Positions 1-6,070 of a stretch of 6,070 bases of DNA are shown one piece after another (position 1 is the first letter of the stretch; every line of letters starts with the position of its first letter). The notes under the pieces were generated by a model. It was not told where the DNA came from, searched no databases, and was given only the letters and a program-made list of their open reading frames with translations. Source of the DNA: Acidobacteriota bacterium (GTDB lineage: Bacteria; Acidobacteriota; Terriglobia; Terriglobales; Acidobacteriaceae); the NCBI GenBank assembly GCA_021778875.1, contig JAJYBT010000187.1, positions 1-6,070 of the forward strand, written 5' to 3'. The position numbers and the translations under genes were made by a program.

Positions 1-354
1 AACCGGCAGATCAGTGTATTGGAAGCTGATGATGTTCTGCTTGACGCCGTCCTCAAAAACCTGAAAGTTATCCTTCTTCAGATCCTGGACAATGCGATTG
101 CCTTCAAGCACCGTGGCGTTCAGCACCACTTCTTCCACGTCGGTGCGAAGAACGTACCCCTCGCCTTCTTTCCGCAACGGCGCTCCGGCTGCGGTCTCGG
201 GAGCCTCCGTGTCAGGCGAGCGCACCGGGTCGCGGTCTTCGGTCAACGAAGGCGCCTGGCCGGGCGCAGCATTGGCTGGAGCTTGTTGCCCCCAGAGCGG
301 CAGCGCCGTTGCGAAAAGCAGAATGGCAAAAACCAAATTATTGCAAAGGCGCAT
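1..354 (-). CDS. Secreted VWFA-related protein, N-terminal part (cut by left edge)
   Basis: The frame is open from an ATG at 354 to base 1, giving the first 118 residues; the rest lies outside the window. Residues 1-22 look like a signal peptide: a short start with Arg2, a hydrophobic stretch (LVFAILLFATALPL) and a likely cleavage site after WG. A Pro/Ala/Glu-rich linker follows (about 23-65). Residues 68-118 form the start of a VWFA-related module, with the DNFQVFEDGVKQNI segment that precedes the VWA fold in this family. The window ends about where the MIDAS Asp would come, so metal binding cannot be judged. The start lies inside the last codons of the upstream VWA gene (17-base overlap), which suggests translational coupling; I see no strong ribosome binding site. 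The matching segment of the neighbour (FQIFENNSNQKI) suggests a tandem paralogue. The specific function of this family is unknown; binding of a protein or metal in the periplasm or outside the cell is inferred. Confidence 0.85.
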   Translation of the reverse strand, partial: MRLCNNLVFAILLFATALPLWGQQAPANAAPGQAPSLTEDRDPVRSPDTEAPETAAGAPLRKEGEGYVLRTDVEEVVLNATVLEGNRIVQDLKKDNFQVFEDGVKQNIISFQYTDLPV

Positions 355-1417
355 AGTAGCCCGTACGAGCATGAACGGTGAGCGGTGGCAGTCCCGACGG
401 AGGACTGAGCTTCACCTTCACTTTACGCCACTTGCCGTCGCGGGTCAGGTCTTTGGGGGTGTAACCAATCACATATTGGTTGCGCAACTCGGTGGAAATC
501 TTCTCCGCGATGTCGCTCATCTCAGACAGATCATCGACTCGAAACAGCCGCCCGCCCGTCTCCGTGCTCACTTCATCCAGCAACTGGGGGCCGGTACGCT
601 CCTCAGGAGTGGGGGCATAGGGGTCGAAAATGCCGATCGCATAGATCTCCACGTCGGACTCGCGCACCTGGGACCGCACCTCGCCCTCGGTGTAACGGGA
701 GCGGTTGTCACCGCCATCTGAAACCACGAGCAGCGCCTTGCGCTGGTGCCTTGCCTGCTGCATCTTTTTCATGCCGAAATAGATAGCGTCTAGAAGAGCC
801 GTGCGGTGACCGCTGTGCACCGTGGCCAGGCGGGCCTGGATATCCTCAACCGAGCTGGTGAAGTCCTCGATCAGCTCAGGCCGGTCGTTGAACCCAATCA
901 CAAAGAACTCATCTTCGGGATTAGCTGTCTTGATGAACTGAAGGATCGACGCCTTGGCGCGGAGCAGTTTCGAAGTCATGGAGCCGGATAGGTCAAAGAT
1001 GATACCGATGGAAACCGGCGCGTCCTCGCTGGCGAACGAGCGTATCTTCTGATTCGAATTGTTCTCGAAAATCTGGAAGTCATCCTGTTCCAAGCCTGTG
1101 ACCAGCCGGTTCATGGGATCGGTCACCGTAACTGGAATCAGAACCATGTCCACATTCATGCGGATGAGGGAGCCGGGACGCGCCTTGAGTGCCGCCGTTC
1201 CCGTGAGAGGCGCCCCTTCGGCTCCTGCGGGCGCTCCCTTGGCTGGCTCGGAGGCCGGAGGCGGCGTCACATGCACCTTGTCCAGCGGATTGTCCTGCGC
1301 CATCGCAGGGGCAGCGCAGAGGCCGGTTGCCAGTGTGCAAACACACAGGCTGCGGCCGAGCAGCCACCTCAGGCCATGCCTGCTTTGTGTCCTGCGACGA
1401 ATGGAAAGCGTCCTCAT
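338..1417 (-). CDS. Secreted VWA-domain protein of the acidobacterial VWFA-related family
   Basis: A 359-residue protein with an N-terminal signal peptide: a basic start (RRR at 7-9, R14, R17), a hydrophobic core around 18-35 and a likely cleavage after AMA at 38-40. A Pro/Ala-rich linker covers about 50-82. A beta-rich leader with DDFQIFENN (112-120) precedes the VWA domain (about 135-315). The MIDAS metal site looks complete: DLSGS at 142-146, Thr206 in GHRTALLDA, and Asp234 in VVSDGGD. The C-terminal part (about 316-359) has the NQYVIGYTP and TGYYAP segments common in this family. I chose the ATG at 1417 over an ATG at 1576 because the longer version would place 53 unrelated residues ahead of the signal peptide. 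No strong ribosome binding site is seen. The stop overlaps the start of the next VWA gene by 17 bases. VWA folds mediate metal-dependent protein binding; the partner of this protein is unknown. Confidence 0.92.
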   Translation of the reverse strand: MRTLSIRRRTQSRHGLRWLLGRSLCVCTLATGLCAAPAMAQDNPLDKVHVTPPPASEPAKGAPAGAEGAPLTGTAALKARPGSLIRMNVDMVLIPVTVTDPMNRLVTGLEQDDFQIFENNSNQKIRSFASEDAPVSIGIIFDLSGSMTSKLLRAKASILQFIKTANPEDEFFVIGFNDRPELIEDFTSSVEDIQARLATVHSGHRTALLDAIYFGMKKMQQARHQRKALLVVSDGGDNRSRYTEGEVRSQVRESDVEIYAIGIFDPYAPTPEERTGPQLLDEVSTETGGRLFRVDDLSEMSDIAEKISTELRNQYVIGYTPKDLTRDGKWRKVKVKLSPPSGLPPLTVHARTGYYAPLQ

Positions 1418-1637
1418 GCCGCTGCACCAGGGAATAGAAGCCGATATTAGCACGGTTTGTGGTGTGGCTTCCCCGCTCCGCGCGCCCCGTGCATTCCTGT
1501 TTTCAGCATGGCCGATGCCGGTCCGGTCAGCGGCGCTGCGATACAATCGGACCTGAGCGCGCAGTGCCCCCGGCACGAATTATAGGGGGCAACTGGACGC
1601 AAATTCCACCGTTTCAACGGGGAGCACGACCATCCGC
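1418..1637. promoter_or_regulatory. Divergent intergenic region between the VWA pair and the DUF1015-murI operon
   Basis: This 220-base gap lies between two genes that point away from each other, so it should carry the promoters of both transcription units. Rightward, TACAAT at 1542-1547 resembles a -10 box, but no good -35 box lies 16-18 bases before it. Leftward, a perfect TATAAT is listed separately. GGGGAG at 1619-1624 may be the ribosome binding site for the gene starting at 1638, with a rather long spacing of 13 bases. A 5-base inverted repeat (GTCCG at 1521-1525, CGGAC at 1548-1552) is too short to call an operator. No convincing gene is seen inside. Confidence 0.5.
1579..1584 (-). promoter_or_regulatory. 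Candidate -10 box (TATAAT) for the VWA gene pair
   Basis: Read on the minus strand, these bases are a perfect TATAAT. Transcription would start near 1572 and leave a leader of about 155 bases before the ATG at 1417. The best -35 match at 18-base spacing is TGGAAT (minus strand, 1608-1603), only 3 of 6 to TTGACA, so the call rests mainly on the -10 hexamer and its place in a divergent gap. Confidence 0.3.
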
Positions 1638-2963
1638 ATGGCCACCATCTATCCATTTCGCGCCTGGCGCTACAATCCTTCCGCAGTCCGGCTGGACGAC
1701 GTTGTCACCCAGCCCTACGACAAGATTTCTCCGGCCATGCAGCAGGCTTACTACCAGCGCAGCCCGTACAACCTGGTCCGCATCATCCTTGGCCTGCCTG
1801 AACTATTTGACGCAGAGCGGGGCGAAACCGTCTACTCGAGGGCCGCGCGCGATTTCAGTGCCTGGCGCGAACAGGGCGTGCTGGTCCAGGAGAAGGATCC
1901 CTGCATCTTCGCCTATGCGCAGCGCTTCAAGGTGCCGGGAACTGACGTCGTGAAGGAACGCCGTGGCTTTATCGCCCTGGGGAAGCTCCACGACTACGCC
2001 GAGCAGGTAATCTTCCGGCATGAGTACACGCTCTCCAAGCCCAAGAGCGACCGCCTCAACCTGCTGAAGGCAACGCGCGCCCACTTCGGCCAGATCTTCA
2101 TGCTCTACTCTGATCCGGCCGGAAGCGTGGAGAAGATTTTGTATGACGGCGCCGGTCCCGCGGAAGCGGAAGTCACCGACGAGTATGGTGTGCTGCACCG
2201 CATCTGGCGGGTCAGCGACCCGGCGGCCATCCGCCTGCTCGCCTCCGCCATGGCCGACAAAAAGCTCATCATCGCAGACGGTCACCACCGCTACGAGACG
2301 GCGTTGAACTACTCCAGGGAGCATGCGCCGGCGGCCGTTGCCAGCGCCGAGCACAGCACGAGCCAGCTGCCCCAGCCCGCCTACCCTGAAGCGGCGGTCA
2401 TGATGACCTTCGTCAATATGGATTCCGATGGCCTGGTCATTCTGCCCACCCATCGCGTGGTCCACAGCCTTGAGGGCTTCGACCCCGCAGCCTTTGCCCG
2501 CGCCGCGGAGGAGTTCTTCTCGGTCGAAGCGCTGCCCGTCGCAGACGCTTCGGTGTACATCGACAAGCTGAAGGCACAGCAAGGCACAGCATTTGTTGCG
2601 GTCACGCGCAGCGGGGCACTTCTGCTGCGCTCCAGGCCGGAAGAAGCGGCTGCGGCGCTGGCTGGCCTGCCTGAGCATCAGCGCAAGCTGGACCTGAGCC
2701 ATCTGCACACCATCGTGCTCGACCGGCTGCTGGGACTCGACGCGGAAAAAGTCCGCGAACAGACCAACATCCGCTACCTGCGCGACGCCACCGAGGCCGT
2801 GGACCAGGCGCGCCGCGGCGAGGCCAATATCACGTTCCTCACCAACCCCGTCACCATGGAGCAGCTCAAAGAGGTGGCCTTTGCCGGTTCCGTCATGCCG
2901 CAAAAATCCACCGACTTCTTTCCCAAGCTGCTCAGCGGCATGACCATCTATGCACTGGAGTAA
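1638..2963 (+). CDS. DUF1015 family protein
   Basis: A 441-residue protein, full length for the DUF1015 family, with no signal peptide or membrane segment, so probably cytoplasmic. Family hallmarks run along the whole chain: the N-terminal IYPFRAWRYNP (4-14) and the QPYDKIS segment (25-31), VIFRHEYTLSKPKSDRL (124-140), HFGQIFMLYSDP (149-160), the signature IADGHHRYETAL (212-223), and the C-terminal MPQKSTDFFPKLLSG (420-434). The start is set by the conserved N-terminus, with GGGGAG 13 bases upstream. The biochemical function of the family is unsettled. The GHHR element faintly recalls the GxHR motif of ParB/sulfiredoxin-type folds; this is only my inference. It is the first gene of a four-gene run, and its last 14 bases overlap the amidase gene, so its product is probably made together with the cell-wall proteins. 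The insert around 230-250 (Ala/Ser/Gln-rich) looks like a variable loop. Confidence 0.93.
   Translation: MATIYPFRAWRYNPSAVRLDDVVTQPYDKISPAMQQAYYQRSPYNLVRIILGLPELFDAERGETVYSRAARDFSAWREQGVLVQEKDPCIFAYAQRFKVPGTDVVKERRGFIALGKLHDYAEQVIFRHEYTLSKPKSDRLNLLKATRAHFGQIFMLYSDPAGSVEKILYDGAGPAEAEVTDEYGVLHRIWRVSDPAAIRLLASAMADKKLIIADGHHRYETALNYSREHAPAAVASAEHSTSQLPQPAYPEAAVMMTFVNMDSDGLVILPTHRVVHSLEGFDPAAFARAAEEFFSVEALPVADASVYIDKLKAQQGTAFVAVTRSGALLLRSRPEEAAAALAGLPEHQRKLDLSHLHTIVLDRLLGLDAEKVREQTNIRYLRDATEAVDQARRGEANITFLTNPVTMEQLKEVAFAGSVMPQKSTDFFPKLLSGMTIYALE
2571..2590 (+). repeat. Perfect 10-base tandem duplication inside the DUF1015 gene
   Basis: AAGGCACAGC occurs twice in direct succession, coding for part of the KAQQGTA segment (312-318). 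The unit is not a multiple of three, so loss or gain of one copy by replication slippage would shift the frame. The frame is intact here on both sides, including the conserved C-terminal motif. Confidence 0.85.
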
Positions 2964-3636
2964 ACGCGCGCTCGCGGCTCTGGCGGCAGCCGGACTGGCG
3001 GCTACGCCGGCCGCCGCGCAGCAGGCTCAGGGCGCGCCCGCGAGCCGTTTCGTGGTGGTGCTGGACGCCGCCCACGGCGGCAGCGACCCCGGCGGACGGC
3101 TTGCCAGCGGCCAGCCGGAAAAGGCCGCCACCCTTGCTCTGAGTGTCAGATTGCGCTCTCTGCTGGCCGCACGCGGCATCGCAGTCGTCACCACACGCGA
3201 ATCCGACGCGACCATTGAACCAGATCGGCGCGCCGCGATTGCAAACCACGCCGCCGCACAGGTCTGCCTCAGCATCCACGCATCAGAAAGCGGCTCGGGC
3301 GTTCACCTGTTTGTTTCCTCCCTTGCGCCCGCGCAGCCCACGCCCTTTGCCCCCTGGAAAACCGCGCAGGCCGCGTCGGTCACGCGCAGCCTGGCGCTGG
3401 CCGGGGTGCTCAACTCTGCCCTGCTTCACGCCGGCGTCAACGTGACCCTCGATCGCACTACACTGCCCGCGGTCGACAGCATGACATGCCCCGCAGCCTC
3501 CGTTGAAATTGCACCGGAGCGTGGGTCAGACAACCAGATAACCGCCGAGCCGGACGACCCTGCCTACCAGTCCCGCATCGCAGGCGCAGTGGCCGCCGCA
3601 GTATTGGAGTTCCGCACGGAGGCACACCAGCCGTGA
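2950..3636 (+). CDS. Exported N-acetylmuramoyl-L-alanine amidase (Amidase_3 type)
   Basis: A 228-residue protein that should hydrolyse the bond between N-acetylmuramic acid and L-alanine in peptidoglycan outside the inner membrane. Residues 1-23 form a signal peptide (K5, R6, an Ala/Leu core, likely cut after AAA before QQ). The catalytic domain fills the rest. Zinc ligands are His42 in DAAHGGSDPG, Glu57 in GQPEK and His110 in LSIHAS; the 15-residue H-to-E spacing fits the family. Glu186 in PAASVEIAP matches the catalytic glutamate. TTRESD (81-86) and RRAAIAN (93-99) are further family motifs. The usual DPGHGG is DAAHGG here, and no separate wall-binding domain (AMIN, SPOR, LysM) is present, so it is a minimal amidase. 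The start at 2950 gives an intact signal peptide and overlaps the DUF1015 gene by 14 bases. The stop overlaps the next start in GTGA. Confidence 0.9.
   Translation: MHWSKRALAALAAAGLAATPAAAQQAQGAPASRFVVVLDAAHGGSDPGGRLASGQPEKAATLALSVRLRSLLAARGIAVVTTRESDATIEPDRRAAIANHAAAQVCLSIHASESGSGVHLFVSSLAPAQPTPFAPWKTAQAASVTRSLALAGVLNSALLHAGVNVTLDRTTLPAVDSMTCPAASVEIAPERGSDNQITAEPDDPAYQSRIAGAVAAAVLEFRTEAHQP
3618..3622 (+). promoter_or_regulatory. Ribosome binding site deciding the GTG start of the GerMN gene
   Basis: GGAGG lies 10 bases ahead of the GTG at 3633, inside the end of the amidase gene. It supports this GTG as the true start and shows that the GerMN gene can be initiated directly as well as by coupling through the 4-base overlap. 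Confidence 0.7.
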
Positions 3637-4259
3637 TCCCCCGCTACCAGAAGGTGCTCGTCATCGTTCTGCTGGTGGCCTCGCTCGCCATGGGCGTGGT
3701 GCTGTGGCAACTGCGCGAGCGAGCCCACAAGCGCCTGTTGGCCGGTGAGGACTCGGCTCCGACGCATGCGCCTGAAGTGGCGCCCGCAGAGCAGGCTACG
3801 CTGGTGGCCGCCAATGATGCCGACGGCTCCCTGCTCGCCCAGGCTCATTCCCTGCCCCTGCCCCAGGATCCCAGCGCCCGTGCCCGCGTTCTGGCGGGCA
3901 AGCTGCTGGACCTTTATGCAGCCCCTGACTCTGCCCATCCTGTTCCGGGCGGGGCCGCCGGAGTGGCCCAGGTTTTTCTACTGCCGGCCACTGGCCCCAA
4001 AGACCCTCAAAGTCCCGACGCGCAACTAGCCGTCGTGAACCTGACCGGCGCCTTTGCAGGAAGCCATCCATCGGGTCTGGAGACCGAAACGCTCACCGTG
4101 CTCTCCATCTGCGCTACCCTGCGCGCCAACTTCCCTCGCATCACCCAGGTCCGGTTTCTGGTGGATGGCCAGCAGCGCGAGACCCTCGCTGGCCATGCCG
4201 ACCTCACACGCACCTATCTGACAGCAAACGCTGTCCCAACCGGGGGAACCAATCCGTGA
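3633..4259 (+). CDS. Membrane-anchored GerMN-domain protein
   Basis: A 208-residue protein. A hydrophobic stretch at about 8-25 (VLVIVLLVASLAMGVVLW) followed by RERAHKR suggests an uncleaved N-terminal anchor. There is no lipobox Cys, unlike the GerM lipoproteins of spore formers. A flexible Ala/Pro/Glu-rich segment (about 37-80) leads to the GerMN domain (about 85-195). Typical features are VAQVFLLP (111-118), LAVVNLTGAF (132-141), the ETETLTVLSICATLRANFP helix region (150-168) and VRFLVDGQQRETLAGHADL (173-191). GerMN is known from sporulation and germination protein GerM and from other envelope proteins; it is thought to bind partners rather than to act as an enzyme. Its place between an amidase and murI, with GTGA overlaps on both sides, points to an envelope role, perhaps with the amidase. 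That link is inferred. The domain assignment is fairly firm; the function is not. Confidence 0.82.
   Translation: MIPRYQKVLVIVLLVASLAMGVVLWQLRERAHKRLLAGEDSAPTHAPEVAPAEQATLVAANDADGSLLAQAHSLPLPQDPSARARVLAGKLLDLYAAPDSAHPVPGGAAGVAQVFLLPATGPKDPQSPDAQLAVVNLTGAFAGSHPSGLETETLTVLSICATLRANFPRITQVRFLVDGQQRETLAGHADLTRTYLTANAVPTGGTNP
4242..4248 (+). promoter_or_regulatory. Ribosome binding site deciding the GTG start of murI
   Basis: GGGGGAA ends 7 bases before the GTG at 4256. Together with the usual MurI N-terminus (IGVFDSGFGG begins at residue 11), it supports this start over later ones. Confidence 0.65.
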
Positions 4260-5095
4260 GCAACTCTGCGACTCCCGCTCCCACCATTGGAGTCTTTGAT
4301 TCCGGTTTTGGCGGGCTCACCGTGCTGCGCGCGCTGGTTGACCGGCTGCCACGCGCACGCTTCGCCTTTCTCGGCGACACTGCCCGCCTGCCCTACGGCT
4401 CCAAATCCCGCCGGACCATTGCCCGCTACGCAGTCGAAAGCGCGCAGTTCCTCGTTCGCGAGCAGGGCGCGGAGTTCCTGGTCATCGCCTGCAACACCGC
4501 CAGCGCGCTGGCCCTCGACGCCATCCAGCAGGCCGTCCCCGTTCCCGTGCTGGGCGTCATTGAACCGGGCGCTGCTGCTGCCCGCGCCGCTTCGCGCACC
4601 GGAGACGTGCTGGTGATTGCCACCGACGCCACCGTGCAGAGCCACGCCTACGCCGCAGCCTGCCATGCACAGGGAATGCGCGCACTTGAGAAGGCATGCC
4701 CCCTTCTCGTTCCGCTGGTAGAGGAGGACTGGGTCAACCATCCTGTCACGGCCGAGGTCATCGACATCTATCTGCGCGAGCTGAACGCCGAAGCAGCCGC
4801 GCAGGGCCTTCACGCAGACACCCTGGTCCTCGGCTGCACACATTACCCACTGCTGCGGCCGCTCATCGAGCGCGCTGTGCCGGCAGGCATGAGAGTGATC
4901 GATTCCGCCGAGGCAGCCGCCGAAGCAGCCGTGCATCTTTTCAACGGGCGCGCCGCGCCGCCAGCCGAAGGGACTGCCCCGCCCACTGAAATTCACTGCT
5001 TCGCAACAGATTCGGTGGAGAAGTTTGAGCGGCTCGGCTCGCGCTTCCTGGGCGGCCCCGTCGGGCACGTTGAGCTGGTTGACCTGGGCGGTTGA
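4256..5095 (+). CDS. murI: Glutamate racemase
   Basis: A 279-residue cytoplasmic, cofactor-independent racemase that converts L-glutamate to D-glutamate, which MurD adds to the peptidoglycan stem peptide. Length is normal for the family. Visible motifs: GVFDSGFGGLTV at 12-23 with the Asp15-Ser16 pair, FLGDTARLPYGSK at 38-50, IACNTAS at 77-83 with catalytic Cys79, the glutamate-binding/structural IATDATVQSHAY at 121-132, PLVEEDW at 153-159, and LGCTHYPLL at 192-200 with catalytic Cys194 and His196. Both catalytic cysteines are present, so the enzyme should be active. The usual GT of the xGTxAT motif is AT here (Ala122), a mild substitution. The C-terminus carries an Ala/Pro-rich loop (232-243). 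It is the last gene of the four-gene run, starts with GTG in a 4-base overlap with the GerMN gene, and is convergent with tex. Confidence 0.97.
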   Translation: MSNSATPAPTIGVFDSGFGGLTVLRALVDRLPRARFAFLGDTARLPYGSKSRRTIARYAVESAQFLVREQGAEFLVIACNTASALALDAIQQAVPVPVLGVIEPGAAAARAASRTGDVLVIATDATVQSHAYAAACHAQGMRALEKACPLLVPLVEEDWVNHPVTAEVIDIYLRELNAEAAAQGLHADTLVLGCTHYPLLRPLIERAVPAGMRVIDSAEAAAEAAVHLFNGRAAPPAEGTAPPTEIHCFATDSVEKFERLGSRFLGGPVGHVELVDLGG

Positions 5096-5114
5096 GGAAT
5101 ACAAAACATCCTCA
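5093..5114. terminator. Weak inverted repeat between convergent murI and tex
   Basis: TGAGGA at 5093-5098, which includes the murI stop, can pair with TCCTCA at 5109-5114 around a 10-base loop. It sits in the 47-base gap (5096-5142) where both genes must end. The stem is short, and no run of T follows on either strand, so it is not a standard intrinsic terminator. I see nothing else in the gap. Confidence 0.2.
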
Positions 5115-5142
5115 TCAAGCGGCAGGCGCAATTACTGCATCT

Positions 5143-6070
<928 letters not shown>

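Noticed and set aside
92..721. Open frame of 209 codons on the plus strand across the two VWA genes
   Set aside because: It is antisense to two genes with clear signal peptides and VWA features and shows no recognisable fold.
1521..1552. Inverted repeat GTCCG / CGGAC as an operator around a -10-like TACAAT
   Set aside because: The arms are only 5 bases with 22 bases between them, which is expected by chance in GC-rich sequence.
1418..1576. N-terminal extension of the VWA gene to an ATG at 1576
   Set aside because: It would put 53 low-similarity residues ahead of a normal signal peptide that begins at the ATG at 1417.
1803..2903. Open frame of 366 codons on the minus strand opposite the DUF1015 gene
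   Set aside because: The opposite strand encodes a full-length, well-conserved DUF1015 protein; this frame shows no domain and is rich in Gly/Arg/Val/Gln as expected of an antisense shadow.
4214..5131. Open frame of 305 codons on the minus strand opposite murI
   Set aside because: It is a shadow of murI in GC-rich DNA: composition is Gly/Cys/His-rich, no family is recognisable, and the plus-strand frame has all MurI motifs.

Overview
The window is GC-rich, densely packed bacterial chromosome. I read six protein-coding genes, two of them cut by the window edges, and no RNA genes, mobile elements, CRISPR arrays or recognisable riboswitches. Two adjacent secreted VWA proteins of the 'VWFA-related' type, a family described mainly from Acidobacteria, and the order DUF1015 / amidase / GerMN / murI suggest a member of the Acidobacteriota, probably the Acidobacteriaceae or a relative. 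This rests on protein character and gene order, not on a marker gene.

Left part (1-1417, minus strand): two overlapping genes for exported VWA proteins. The upstream one (338-1417) is complete, with a signal peptide and a full MIDAS metal site. The downstream one starts inside the end of the first and runs off the left edge just before its own MIDAS would appear. The two N-terminal halves resemble each other, so they look like tandem paralogues.

A 220-base divergent intergenic region (1418-1637) separates them from a plus-strand operon.

Centre (1638-5095, plus strand): four genes that each overlap the next: a DUF1015 protein (14-base overlap), a small exported N-acetylmuramoyl-L-alanine amidase (4-base overlap), a membrane-anchored GerMN-domain protein (4-base overlap), and glutamate racemase MurI. 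MurI makes D-glutamate for peptidoglycan precursors in the cytoplasm. The amidase cuts stem peptides from glycan strands outside the membrane. The GerMN protein is probably displayed on the same outer face. The operon therefore centres on the cell wall, and the cytoplasmic DUF1015 protein is its unexplained member.

Right part (5143-6070, minus strand): the C-terminal part of a Tex-type S1 RNA-binding protein, convergent with murI across a 47-base gap and open at the right edge.

Most of this is ordinary housekeeping and lineage-typical content. The points most worth following are the tightly coupled DUF1015-amidase-GerMN-murI unit and the paired VWA proteins. I see no clear sign of an entirely new system.
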